Assembly (NCBI GenBank): GCA_900109895.1
Contig: FOBR01000008.1
Location: 1-64,000, forward strand
Source: a bacterium A37T11
GTDB taxonomy: Bacteria; Bacteroidota; Bacteroidia; Sphingobacteriales; Sphingobacteriaceae
Reading direction: 5' to 3'
Length of the DNA: 64,000 bases
The notes beneath the pieces were generated by a model that saw only the letters and a list, made by a program, of their open reading frames with translations, was not told the origin of the DNA and ran no database searches. Within the stretch, counting starts at the first letter, position 1, and each line of letters begins with the position of its first letter. Shown here in pieces: positions 55,515 through 64,000 of the stretch. Position numbers and translations under genes: made by a program.

Positions 55515-56093
55515 ATGTCTGGCCAGACCAAGGCTCGGCTAAGAAATAATGCGCTTAAACGTCGAAAGACGCTTTCAGATGCAGAGATTCTTAAGAGGAA
55601 TCAAAAAATTTTGCATTTTTTCTCAAATTGGACATTTTCCAATATTCATTATGTACATTCTTTTTATCCCATTCCGAGGCAAAAAGAACCAGACACATTA
55701 CTATTGGTGCAATGGCTTAGGAGCCACCATCCTGATATTAAGATTGTCCTTCCCAAAAGCGATTTAAAAAACTTATCCATGCAGCATTATTTGTGGGATG
55801 AGCAAGTAGTATTAGGATTTAATAAATGGAATATCGTAGAGCCTCTTAGTGGTCATGAAGTAACTCCCAAATTATTGGACTTGATTTTGGTTCCGCTTCT
55901 TGAAATCGATATACGTGGTAACCGGGTGGGGTATGGCAAAGGTTTCTATGATCGCTTCCTGGCCCAATGCCGGTCTGATGTACAAAAGGTCGGTTTGTCT
56001 TTATTTGACCCGGTGGCTCCAATTGAAGACGTTTCGCCATTTGACATCCCACTTGATGCGTGCATCACCCCTTCAGGCATTATTTGGTTTTAA
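55515..56093 (+). CDS. 5-formyltetrahydrofolate cyclo-ligase
   Basis: A 192-residue enzyme of the 5-FTHF cyclo-ligase family, converting 5-formyl- to 5,10-methenyl-tetrahydrofolate with ATP. The N-terminal helices with LRNNALKRRKTLSD hold the basic patch, and the C-terminal GYGKGFYDRFL and IPLDACIT are the family motifs. It follows efp by five bases, so the two are co-transcribed. Confidence 0.93.
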   Translation: MSGQTKARLRNNALKRRKTLSDAEILKRNQKILHFFSNWTFSNIHYVHSFYPIPRQKEPDTLLLVQWLRSHHPDIKIVLPKSDLKNLSMQHYLWDEQVVLGFNKWNIVEPLSGHEVTPKLLDLILVPLLEIDIRGNRVGYGKGFYDRFLAQCRSDVQKVGLSLFDPVAPIEDVSPFDIPLDACITPSGIIWF

Positions 56094-56120
56094 GTCCTCG
56101 GATTTTTTATAACAATTCAT

Positions 56121-56633
56121 TTACCGAGGTTTAGGGATACAAATTACGGTATCTGTCTTTGCTAAAGGTATCGGCATCTGATCAAACCTGTTTTCCAGAA
56201 ATAGAGAATCAGCAGTATATCCTGCAATTTTGAAGCGTGGAATAAACTGGCCGATGCGGTAGCAGCCTGAAATTTTTTGCTTTCCATTTGCTTTTGTAAA
56301 GATGCCATCAACAATGAGGCTGTCTCCCCGCACTACATAGATGCCTTTGGCATACTCTGTCCAGTTCCCGGATCCGTAGCAGGAATCAGTAATTGTCTTT
56401 TGCATAGAATGGGTTTGCATTATTGCATATATACTGTCGCAAGTAAATTTAAACTCATATTGTGTATAGCTCAGCAACTGATCTTTATAAGGGATGACTG
56501 CCTGCTTCCATACACCTTGTAAATACGGCGCTCCTTTTTCCTGCATGTTGTCATGAATCTGACAGGAGGAGGTTACTAAATGGAGGAAAAATATGCCGGA
56601 GACAACCCTCCGGCAATTTAGCATGCGGATCAT
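56121..56633 (-). CDS. Small lipoprotein translationally coupled to fumC
   Basis: A 170-residue protein with a signal peptide ending in TSSC (Cys24), so probably a lipoprotein. The rest, [22 protein letters not shown] onward, is strand-rich, with repeated Tyr/Asp residues and a [16 protein letters not shown] segment resembling lipocalin-like domains of Bacteroidota. I do not recognise a characterised family. Its ATG overlaps the fumC stop by four bases, so it is made from the fumC message. The linkage with fumarase suggests no obvious metabolic role. Confidence 0.7.
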   Translation of the reverse strand: MIRMLNCRRVVSGIFFLHLVTSSCQIHDNMQEKGAPYLQGVWKQAVIPYKDQLLSYTQYEFKFTCDSIYAIMQTHSMQKTITDSCYGSGNWTEYAKGIYVVRGDSLIVDGIFTKANGKQKISGCYRIGQFIPRFKIAGYTADSLFLENRFDQMPIPLAKTDTVICIPKPR

Positions 56634-58027
56634 TTAAGTCCACCGATCATGTCCTCAGGCCTTACCCATGCATCGAACTGTTCGTTTGTGAGCAGGTTAA
56701 GTGCCAACGCCGCTTCGCGTAGGGAGGTGTTTTCTTTATGAGCTTTTTTGGCAATCTTAGCAGCGTTTTCGTAGCCTATATGCGGGTTAAGGGCAGTGAC
56801 AAGCATCAACGAATTTTCCACATGCTTTTTAATTCCCTCATAGTTTGGTTCTATCCCCACGGCACAATGATCATTGAATGAAACGCAGGCATCTCCGATT
56901 AACCGGGCTGACTGTAGAAAATTGGCAGCCATGACTGGCTTAAAAACGTTTAATTCATAATGCCCGCTGGCTCCGCCAACGGTTATAGCAACATCGTTGC
57001 CTATGACTTGAGCGGCGACCATCGTAACAGCCTCACATTGAGTTGGATTAACTTTCCCCGGCATAATGGAGGAGCCTGGCTCATTTTCGGGTATAAATAA
57101 TTCGCCAATACCTGATCGTGGACCAGAGGCCAACATGCGTATGTCATTGGCTATTTTCATGAGTGAAACAGCCAATTGCTTTAATGCCCCATGACTTTCA
57201 ACAATGGCATCGTGAGCTGCCAGCGCTTCAAATTTATTAGCCGCCGTGCGAAATGGTAATCCTGTAAATTGAGCAATGTATTGGGCAACATTTACATCGT
57301 AACCTTTGGGTGTATTAATACCGGTACCTACCGCCGTTCCGCCAAGGGCCAACTCTGAAAGGTGCTCAAGGGTATTTTTTAATGCTTTCAGTCCATGATT
57401 CAATTGGGCTACATAGCCAGAAAACTCCTGTCCTAAGGTGAGGGGGGTGGCATCCATGAGGTGTGTGCGACCAATTTTGACAATGTCTTTGAATGTTTCA
57501 GATTTTGCCTGTAAGGTATCCCTAAGTTTTTCCACGCCTGGTATCACCGTATGAAAAACCAAAGCGTAGGCAGCTACATGCATAGCGGTAGGAAAGGTAT
57601 CATTGGAAGACTGCGATTTATTGACATCGTCGTTTGGATGGATAAATGGTTTTCCTTCTCCCAGCTTATTACCCTGAAGCACGTGGGCCCTGTTTGAAAT
57701 AACTTCGTTTACATTCATATTGGATTGGGTGCCAGAACCCGTTTGCCAAATTACTAATGGAAATTCGTCATCAAGTTTTCCGTCCAGTATTTCGTCACAG
57801 ACGTTGGCTATCAGATCGCGCTTTTCAGGTTGAAGTATACCAGCATCTGTATTGGTATACGCTGCTGCTTTCTTAAGATAGGCAAATGCATTTATAATCT
57901 CCTTGGGCATGGAGGCTGATGGCCCGATCTTAAAATTATTGCGAGAACGTTCGGTTTGCGCTCCCCAGTATTTGTCGGCGGGTACTTGTACCTCACCCAT
58001 AGTATCATGCTCAATTCTATATGACAT
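56630..58027 (-). CDS. fumC: Class II fumarate hydratase
   Basis: A 465-residue fumarase C converting fumarate and malate in the TCA cycle. The signature [16 protein letters not shown], the conserved [20 protein letters not shown] and the [14 protein letters not shown] block are all intact. A partial promoter box TAACTTTG lies at 58057-58050 (minus strand) about 25 bases upstream, but no TTG is found at the right spacing. Followed by the coupled small lipoprotein. Confidence 0.96.
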   Translation of the reverse strand: MSYRIEHDTMGEVQVPADKYWGAQTERSRNNFKIGPSASMPKEIINAFAYLKKAAAYTNTDAGILQPEKRDLIANVCDEILDGKLDDEFPLVIWQTGSGTQSNMNVNEVISNRAHVLQGNKLGEGKPFIHPNDDVNKSQSSNDTFPTAMHVAAYALVFHTVIPGVEKLRDTLQAKSETFKDIVKIGRTHLMDATPLTLGQEFSGYVAQLNHGLKALKNTLEHLSELALGGTAVGTGINTPKGYDVNVAQYIAQFTGLPFRTAANKFEALAAHDAIVESHGALKQLAVSLMKIANDIRMLASGPRSGIGELFIPENEPGSSIMPGKVNPTQCEAVTMVAAQVIGNDVAITVGGASGHYELNVFKPVMAANFLQSARLIGDACVSFNDHCAVGIEPNYEGIKKHVENSLMLVTALNPHIGYENAAKIAKKAHKENTSLREAALALNLLTNEQFDAWVRPEDMIGGLK

Positions 58028-58174
58028 CGTTTTCTATTGGATTAGGGTACAAAGTTAAAAAGATATGCTTTTAGCTATTGTAAAAATTTCATAAAGTCTG
58101 GTTTGTCTGACATTATTTGTGCATTTTCGCATCTTTGTTAAGCAAAGGTCACACCTCAAGAATTATCCAATACG

Positions 58175-59350
58175 TTGAAATGGGTCTATAAACTCTTACT
58201 GCTTGTTGCCGTCCAGATGGTTGCATGCGGTCCGGGACGAAAAGAAAAAATAGTAAAGGAACGTCAACGCACAGATAGCCTGCGTCTCATCTACGATCCG
58301 GCGAATGCAGATAAACGTATTGATGCCTTTATGCAACGCTTACATAGTCATTCTGGATTTAATGGCAATGTACTGGTAGCTAAAAAAGGCAAGATTATTT
58401 ATGAAAATTGTTTTGGCTGGGCCGATTACCTCCATCGGGATAGCCTAAAAATTGATTCCCGTTTTGAACTGGCTTCCATTTCAAAAACAATGACTGGCAT
58501 TGGTATTTTAATGCTGGTGGAAAAAGGAAAGTTAAAATTAGATCAAACAGTCAATGATTTTTACCCGGATTTCCCTTATCCGGGTATTACCATCAAGCAA
58601 TTATTGTCTCATCGTTCGGGATTGCCAAATTATGTATATTTTACGGATGATCTTTGGCCAGACAAGAAAAAGGGTATGTCTAATCAGGATGTTATGAAAT
58701 TACTGATAGAAAAAAAACCCGCAGCATATAGCAAGCCGGATGCCCGTTTTTTTTATAATAATAGCAATTTTATGGTTTTGGCCGCCATTATTGAAAAGGT
58801 AACCGGTGAGACCTATACGGCATATATGAAGGAAAATGTGTTTAATCCTGCCGGAATGAATCATACAGTTGTTTATTCAAAGGCCGATTACGAGAAAATA
58901 CCCGTGGATGTGGTAGGCCATGATCGTGTCTTCAGACGTTCTGTGGTTCAGGATTTCCATGACGGGCCCGTTGGTGATAAAGGGACATACAGTACAGTGG
59001 AAGATTTATTTTTACTTAATGAAGCGCTTAATGAGGGTCGTCTGCTAAAAAAAGAAACCCTGGATTCCGCTTATAAAGGTCGCAGTAAACCTATAAAGGA
59101 TTTGTTTAACTATGGTTATGGATGGCGCACATTTACCAAAGACAGCCATCAAGTGGTTTATCATACGGGGTGGTGGCATGGGTTTCGTCATATTTATGTA
59201 AGGGATCTAAGCGCAGATATCACCATTGTTTTGCTATCAAACCTGACTAACGGAAGTTTGACTCACTTGGATGAGCTTTACCAGATATTGGGAATACCGG
59301 TCATCCGCCAGGGCGCGTATGGTTCGGATGGGGATTATGTGGGGGAATGA
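58175..59350 (+). CDS. Beta-lactamase-family serine hydrolase lipoprotein
   Basis: A 391-residue serine hydrolase of the class C/PBP4-like group. TTG is the start: the first codons MKWVYKLLLLVAVQMVAC form a lipoprotein signal with Cys18, which would be lost with the next ATG. The active site is Ser101-X-X-Lys104 (SISK), the second motif YNN (194-196) and HTG in VVYHTGWWHG. Members include esterases, D-aminopeptidases and carboxypeptidases; without a specific match no substrate is claimed. It stands alone, followed by a 155-base gap. Confidence 0.85.
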   Translation: MKWVYKLLLLVAVQMVACGPGRKEKIVKERQRTDSLRLIYDPANADKRIDAFMQRLHSHSGFNGNVLVAKKGKIIYENCFGWADYLHRDSLKIDSRFELASISKTMTGIGILMLVEKGKLKLDQTVNDFYPDFPYPGITIKQLLSHRSGLPNYVYFTDDLWPDKKKGMSNQDVMKLLIEKKPAAYSKPDARFFYNNSNFMVLAAIIEKVTGETYTAYMKENVFNPAGMNHTVVYSKADYEKIPVDVVGHDRVFRRSVVQDFHDGPVGDKGTYSTVEDLFLLNEALNEGRLLKKETLDSAYKGRSKPIKDLFNYGYGWRTFTKDSHQVVYHTGWWHGFRHIYVRDLSADITIVLLSNLTNGSLTHLDELYQILGIPVIRQGAYGSDGDYVGE

Positions 59351-59505
59351 GTCATCCGGATGAAAATTTTATTAAATTTTTACACAATTTTTTATCTTCT
59401 GAATTTAAAACCGTATATTGAGTCGAAATATTTTTAACAGCGACTTTTATGCTTTATTTTTTAGCTTGTTAAATTCTTAATCATACAATCATTATATTAT
59501 TATAC

Positions 59506-60321
59506 ATGACCGGGGATTTAGACAGGGATAGACCAGTTGTCAGACTTAGGGCATTCAGGGCAATTGACGATCCGGAAACTTGCGAGTTATTTATAAAGGG
59601 ACATGAACATGTCCTTACCAGCATAGGTGTTAAAAAAGTAACTTCTTCGAAAAATGACTGGATGTATAATCCTGCAGCGTTTGTCCTGATCGTTGAATCG
59701 CTTGATAGAAAAAAAGTGTATGGCGGGGTACGCATCCATGTGGCAGGGGGCACACAACCTCTACCCATTGAAGAAGCCACCGGCAATATGGATCCAGCGA
59801 TTTATGACCTCGTGTATAAATATGCATTAAGTGGCACGGGCGAGGGTTGCGGATTATGGAATTCACGGGAAATTGCCGGTTACGGCATTGGGAGCATTTT
59901 CCTAACCCGTGCAGGCGCCGCAATTTCTACCCAAATTGGCATTACATCTTTATTCGCTTTGTGCGCACCTTATACCGTCAAGCTGGCAGAGAGCGTGGGC
60001 TACCGTATAGAAACTAGCGTGGGCAATAATGGCACCTTTTATTATCCAAAGCTTGATCTTTTAGCAACAACAATGATCATGAAAGGGTTAAGCGACCTTA
60101 ATACGGCTAATCAGGAAAACAAAGAAGCTATTATGGAATTGCGCAGCAAATCAAATATCATACGCACAGAGGTGTTGCGCAACAAGCAAATCGAAATCCA
60201 CTACGAAACCGATATTCCAAATTTGGATAAATGGAGCCTTAAAGACACGATTGCCATACTTAAAAAATCTACCCAAAAAGCTTCAGTGAACGAACAAAAT
60301 TTAAACATTCTAAAAACTTAA
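59506..60321 (+). CDS. Uncharacterised GNAT-like (acyltransferase) protein
   Basis: A 271-residue soluble protein. Residues 55-190 look like a GNAT fold: a strand VYGGVRIHVAGG (71-82), then LWNSREIAGYG (118-126), a helix with STQIGITSLFALCAPYTVK and a final SVGYRIE. The W-x-S-R spacing recalls, at low similarity, the LuxI-type signal synthases, but catalytic residues cannot be assigned. The last 70 residues are helical and charged. It starts a short run with a methyltransferase (six-base gap), a sensor kinase and a receiver protein. A role in making a small signal molecule is inference. Confidence 0.5.
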   Translation: MTGDLDRDRPVVRLRAFRAIDDPETCELFIKGHEHVLTSIGVKKVTSSKNDWMYNPAAFVLIVESLDRKKVYGGVRIHVAGGTQPLPIEEATGNMDPAIYDLVYKYALSGTGEGCGLWNSREIAGYGIGSIFLTRAGAAISTQIGITSLFALCAPYTVKLAESVGYRIETSVGNNGTFYYPKLDLLATTMIMKGLSDLNTANQENKEAIMELRSKSNIIRTEVLRNKQIEIHYETDIPNLDKWSLKDTIAILKKSTQKASVNEQNLNILKT

Positions 60322-60327
60322 AGTATT

Positions 60328-61092
60328 ATGTCTACTAAACATTATAATGCCGGATACCTTGAAAATACCGCGGATTTTCTAAAAAACCTTAAACAGCAAT
60401 CATACGGTGGCTTTGCATCATTGCAAAAGGGAACATTAATCGACTTAGGCTGTGGGATAGGGGCTGACGCGATCAACCTTGCTAAAATTTTAGGTGAAAA
60501 GGTTAATGTGGTCGGCATTGATCATGACCAGGAACTACTTGACAAGGCGACCGAAAGTGCAATGGGCTTGCCAAATATCCGTTTCATAAAGAAGGAAGTC
60601 TGGGATATCCCATTTGAAGACAAGACTGTCTCCGGTGTTCGTGCGGAACGTTTGATCCAGCACCTTTCAAACCCTGAACAAACGTTTAAGGAGATATATC
60701 GGGTTTTAAAAGCAGGCCACCCAGTTGTAGTACTCGAAACCGTCTGGGATAGTCTCACATTTTATACCAAACATACAAGTATAGAACAACAAATAAGAAG
60801 CTATTTAACCGATAATAAGGTAAATAATGGGTGGGCAGCAAATAACTTAACATCTTATTTGAAAGATAGTAGTTTCAATGAAATTGAAGTAAACCGGTTT
60901 CCTCTGACAGGTAGGTCATTGAATGATGCCCGCCAATATCTTTGGATTGATAAGATTATGGAAGAAATGTTAACTGGAAGTTATATAGACCAACAAGAAT
61001 ACGATGTGTTTAATGAGGCGTTGACAGAGGCCGATAACGATAGTTTTTTTCTCTGCTCGCTGGATCTTCTCTTGGTGTCTGCCTTAAAATAG
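60328..61092 (+). CDS. Class I SAM-dependent methyltransferase
   Basis: A 254-residue Rossmann methyltransferase. Motif I LIDLGCGIGADAINL (36-50), motif II VVGIDHDQELLDKA (61-74) and the DIPFEDKTVSGVRAERLIQHL stretch are the usual SAM-binding parts. No known ubiquinone or biotin family signature was seen. Directly between the GNAT-like and sensor-kinase genes (gaps of six and ten bases), it could modify the product of the former; that is inference. Confidence 0.85.
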   Translation: MSTKHYNAGYLENTADFLKNLKQQSYGGFASLQKGTLIDLGCGIGADAINLAKILGEKVNVVGIDHDQELLDKATESAMGLPNIRFIKKEVWDIPFEDKTVSGVRAERLIQHLSNPEQTFKEIYRVLKAGHPVVVLETVWDSLTFYTKHTSIEQQIRSYLTDNKVNNGWAANNLTSYLKDSSFNEIEVNRFPLTGRSLNDARQYLWIDKIMEEMLTGSYIDQQEYDVFNEALTEADNDSFFLCSLDLLLVSALK

Positions 61093-61102
61093 TTGTCATA
61101 TA

Positions 61103-63256
61103 ATGATTAGGGCTTCCCACAACATTTTTATTTGCCTGGTGGCAGGCTTCTTTTTTCATTTTGATGCTAAGGCTCAAATGGTCATAACAGACACTACCGA
61201 AAAAATAGCCATCGGGAAATATCTATCAATATTTTCAGGCAATCCCGCCGCTGGTATTGGGGACGTAATTAAATCCAACAGGTTTAGAAAAATCGGCAGG
61301 ACAGTCCCTAATTTGGGAATTTCTAACTTAAATAACTGGCTCAAATTTACAGCATCAAACCATAGCCAGACTTCTCATTTTATATTGGAAATCGCCTATC
61401 CGATTTTGGATGAAGTGGAATTATATATTCCTGAAGGGGAAAACCGATACAAATCAGTATTTATGGGTGAGAACCGACCTTTTAAGACTCGGAAATACTT
61501 TTTACCAAATTATTTATTTGACATATATATCCCTCCCTCTTCGACAAGGACTTTTTTTTTGAGAGTCAGGAGCACTGAGCAGGTCATTTTGCCCATTTAC
61601 CTTGGCACAACGGCAATCCTTTTGGAGAAAGTCAATATGGATCACGTCATTAACGGAATTTTCATCGGGGTCGTAATGATAATGGTTCTATACAATTTGT
61701 TCCTATTTTTTTCTGTAAGAGATACTAGTTATATATATTATGTGTTATATGTTGGCTTTGCCGGACTAACCCAGATGAGCATACGGGGCTATAATTTTCA
61801 ATATCTATGGCCCAATTCCCCTGAATTTGAACAAAAAAGTGCCATCCTGTTTGGATGTTTATCAGGAATAGCGGCGCTGATGTTTGCAAATAATTTCTTG
61901 CAATTAAGAACAAATGTTCCTATATTCAAATTATTCCTGAATTCTTTCATAGCCCTTTTTGCCATTGGTTTTTTGTTAACCATATTTGGTTTATCACAAT
62001 ATGGGTTCATAATTATGCAATTTACAACCGGAATTGGATCCCTGACTGTTTTGATCATCTCATTCAGGGTGATGGCGAAGGGGTACAGTCCGGCGAAATT
62101 TTTTGTGTTTGGCTGGTCTGTATTATTATTAGGCTCCATTATATTCCTGTTAAAAGATTATGGAGTTCTTCCATATAACATCTTTACAAGTTATTCTGTC
62201 CAGGGGGCATCGGCAATAGAAATGGCCCTTTTATCCTTTGGTTTAGCCTATAGTATAAATATATTAAAGCAAGAAAAGGAATTATCTCAAGCCGAGGCGC
62301 TTCGGGTTTCAAAAGAAAACGAAAGGCTGATCCGCGAACAGAATGAAGTGCTTGAAAGAAAAGTTGGGGAGCGCACCAGTGAGCTCAAGGAATCAAATAT
62401 AAACCTGGAACAGGCCATGACCAATTTAAAGGAAGCTCAATCTCAGTTGGTCGAATCAGAAAAAATGGCTTCCCTTGGACAGCTGACGGCTGGTGTGGCA
62501 CATGAAATCAATAACCCTATTAATTTTGTAACTTCTAATGTAAAACCATTAAGGAGGGACTTGAGCGTGGTATTGGAAGCCCTGCAGGAAATTGAAAAAA
62601 TCGGCTTAAGTGACCTATCAGTTAGTGAAAAATCAAAGCAAATGAAGGCCTACAAGGCTCAGCTTGATTTTGACTATCTTAAAACGGAGATAGACCATCT
62701 TCTTAACGGCATGTACGAAGGGGCTACCAGAACTTCTGAAATTGTTAAAAGTTTACGCATATTTTCCCGGGTAGATGAAGATGACCTGAAAATGGCTAAT
62801 ATTAATGAATGTATGGAGTCAACACTTGTGATTCTTAATAGTTTACTTAACGATAAGAATGTATTTGTTGAAAAAGATTTAGGCGATTTGCCCGATATAG
62901 AATGTTATCCGGGCAAGCTGAATCAGGTTTTCCTGAATATTATGAGTAATGCTATATATGCGATTCATAAGCAACATAGTTTGGATGGAAATGGTAAACT
63001 TTATATTAGTACCAGGGCGAAGCAAGCGTATATTGAAGTACTTTTTAGGGATAATGGTATAGGTATGGACGAAAGGACAAAAAGTAAGATGTTTGAGCCT
63101 TTTTTTACGACTAAGGATGTAGGAGAAGGCACGGGATTAGGAATGTCCATTGTCTATAACACGGTTCAAAAACACAATGGTAAAATAGAGGTTACTACTG
63201 CACCGGGGGAGGGAGCTTCTTTCATTTTAAAATTTCCATTACGCCAAAAAAATTAA
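61103..63256 (+). CDS. 7TMR-DISM sensor histidine kinase
   Basis: A 717-residue membrane kinase. A signal peptide (1-24) is followed by a beta-rich periplasmic 7TMR-DISMED2-type sensor (about 30-170), seven helices (about 182-390), a coiled coil (391-455) and HisKA with phosphoacceptor His467 (GVAHEINNPINF). The C-terminal HATPase has FLNIMSNAIYAI, RDNGIGMDE and GTGLGMSIVYN, the N, G1 and G2 boxes. The periplasmic DISMED2 module is a jelly-roll carbohydrate- or small-ligand-binding type. It belongs to the run beginning at 59506 and may feed the receiver protein that follows 98 bases later. Confidence 0.92.
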   Translation: MIRASHNIFICLVAGFFFHFDAKAQMVITDTTEKIAIGKYLSIFSGNPAAGIGDVIKSNRFRKIGRTVPNLGISNLNNWLKFTASNHSQTSHFILEIAYPILDEVELYIPEGENRYKSVFMGENRPFKTRKYFLPNYLFDIYIPPSSTRTFFLRVRSTEQVILPIYLGTTAILLEKVNMDHVINGIFIGVVMIMVLYNLFLFFSVRDTSYIYYVLYVGFAGLTQMSIRGYNFQYLWPNSPEFEQKSAILFGCLSGIAALMFANNFLQLRTNVPIFKLFLNSFIALFAIGFLLTIFGLSQYGFIIMQFTTGIGSLTVLIISFRVMAKGYSPAKFFVFGWSVLLLGSIIFLLKDYGVLPYNIFTSYSVQGASAIEMALLSFGLAYSINILKQEKELSQAEALRVSKENERLIREQNEVLERKVGERTSELKESNINLEQAMTNLKEAQSQLVESEKMASLGQLTAGVAHEINNPINFVTSNVKPLRRDLSVVLEALQEIEKIGLSDLSVSEKSKQMKAYKAQLDFDYLKTEIDHLLNGMYEGATRTSEIVKSLRIFSRVDEDDLKMANINECMESTLVILNSLLNDKNVFVEKDLGDLPDIECYPGKLNQVFLNIMSNAIYAIHKQHSLDGNGKLYISTRAKQAYIEVLFRDNGIGMDERTKSKMFEPFFTTKDVGEGTGLGMSIVYNTVQKHNGKIEVTTAPGEGASFILKFPLRQKN

Positions 63257-63354
63257 GTGGGATCGTGATTTTTCTAAACAAAATAGTAATTTTACATGTT
63301 AAACGGCCTCTCGGGTAAATATAGCTTGCGGATAGATTAAATTTGGCACAAATC

Positions 63355-64000
63355 ATGGCAGAAAAAATAAAGATCTTATATGTTGATGATGAGATTAATA
63401 ATCTCATTTCATTTAATGCGTCATTCCGCTTAGATTTTAATATTTTGACGGCAGAAAATACTACTAAAGCTGAAGCGTTACTTGCCGAGCACCCTGATAT
63501 CCGGATCGTTTTTAGCGATCAGCGAATGCCGGATAAAACAGGAGTTGAGTTTTTGAGCGAAATCCGGTACCGATATCCAAATCCTATCCGAATCCTTTTA
63601 ACGGCTTATGCAGATTTGTCCACTGTAATTGGGGCGATAAATAAAGGAAATATTTTCCGTTTTGTGAGCAAGCCCTGGATTGAAGCTGAAATACTTTCAG
63701 CCATTGAAGAAGCCAATAAATTTTACCTTGCCAATTCCATGTTAATTGTTAAAAATGAAGAATTGCAATTAGCATATGATGAGTTGGATAAATTTGCTTA
63801 TAGTGTAAGCCATGACCTTCGAGAACCTTTATCCAGCATTTTATCAGCAGTGAGGCTTGCCCGTGAATTTGATTCACTGACCGATATCCATGACCTTCTT
63901 AAGCTGATGGAAAAATCAGTTATTAAATTAAATGCGTTTATATTGAGCCTGCATGATTATTATGCCACTCAACGGGGAGAATTAACTATTCGGGATATTT
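63355..64000 (+). CDS. Receiver domain plus histidine kinase (cut by window edge)
   Basis: At least 215 codons, open at the right edge. The receiver (1-120) has DD at 11-12, the phosphoacceptor Asp55 in FSDQRMPD and Lys in VSKPW. From about residue 135 on, a helix with FAYSVSHDLREPLSS supplies a HisKA phosphoacceptor His. The order receiver-then-kinase marks a hybrid that takes a phosphate and passes it on. A -7-like TAAATTTG at 63338-63345 lies just upstream but lacks a well-placed TTG. No DNA-binding domain is seen in the visible part. Confidence 0.85.
   Translation, partial: MAEKIKILYVDDEINNLISFNASFRLDFNILTAENTTKAEALLAEHPDIRIVFSDQRMPDKTGVEFLSEIRYRYPNPIRILLTAYADLSTVIGAINKGNIFRFVSKPWIEAEILSAIEEANKFYLANSMLIVKNEELQLAYDELDKFAYSVSHDLREPLSSILSAVRLAREFDSLTDIHDLLKLMEKSVIKLNAFILSLHDYYATQRGELTIRDI

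Noticed and set aside
58050-58057. TAACTTTG box as a fumC promoter
   Set aside because: The -7 box fits, but no TTG occurs at the expected spacing, so it is mentioned only in the fumC entry.
1-64000. CRISPR arrays, tRNA or rRNA genes, insertion sequences, integrases
   Set aside because: No regular direct repeats, no cloverleaf-like conserved segments, no transposase or recombinase motifs and no terminal inverted repeats were found by reading.

Overview
The window comes from a Bacteroidota chromosome, most likely of the Sphingobacteriaceae or a nearby family. The signs are the LpxC-FabZ fusion, the type IX secretion regulator PorX, promoters of the TTG-N19/20-TAnnTTTG type, the near absence of Shine-Dalgarno sequences, and many SLBB and Wzi-like polysaccharide export proteins. 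The species cannot be named from sequence alone.

Positions 1-36.3 kb are one long minus-strand polysaccharide supercluster holding two nearly complete Wzx/Wzy-type pathways. Read in the direction of transcription, from high to low coordinates, the first unit runs from 36.3 to 23.4 kb: a MurJ-like flippase, a GT2, an EpsG-like polymerase, two GT4 enzymes, two tandem Wzi-like outer-membrane proteins, a large multi-SLBB exporter and a kinase-less chain-length protein. Next, from 23.2 to 15.3 kb, come a Wza-like lipoprotein, a Wzc-like tyrosine autokinase and two copies of a WcaJ (initiating sugar-phosphate transferase) plus CpsB (tyrosine phosphatase) pair. In the second pair the CpsB copy has lost every recognisable metal ligand. 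Then come fcl and gmd (GDP-fucose supply), and from 12.85 to 0.28 kb an AT-rich cassette with a flippase, an HprK-like P-loop protein, four GT4 enzymes, one GT2, a Wzy-like polymerase, two hexapeptide acetyltransferases, a split PssD/PssE (Alg14/Alg13-type) transferase and a GH10 glycoside hydrolase lipoprotein. It ends with ugd (UDP-glucuronate), cut by the window edge.

Positions 36.6-58 kb are mainly housekeeping: a WecA-like transferase, a LUD-domain protein, ftsH, rsfS, birA, a DsbD-like reductase, pfkA, a Spy-like protein, a YihY-family membrane protein, an alanine-dehydrogenase-like gene, tsaE, porX, an HD phosphohydrolase, the lipid A genes lpxD, lpxC-fabZ and lpxA, an orphan ABC ATPase, efp, 5-formyltetrahydrofolate cyclo-ligase, and fumC with a translationally coupled lipoprotein. 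Several Bacteroidota-type promoters and one very strong bidirectional terminator are visible.

Positions 58.2-64 kb hold a lipoprotein serine hydrolase, then a compact plus-strand run: an uncharacterised acyltransferase-like protein, a SAM methyltransferase, a 7TMR-DISM sensor histidine kinase and a receiver-histidine-kinase protein that runs off the right edge. This run is the best candidate in the window for an undescribed signalling system.

Base composition is strongly mosaic. Hand counts of single 60-base lines give 35 G/C at 1-60, 14 at 3181-3240, 30 at 13321-13380, 15 at 21541-21600 and 38 at 23701-23760. This suggests that two AT-rich segments (about 0.15-12.85 kb and 20.9-23.45 kb) were exchanged into an otherwise mid-GC locus.
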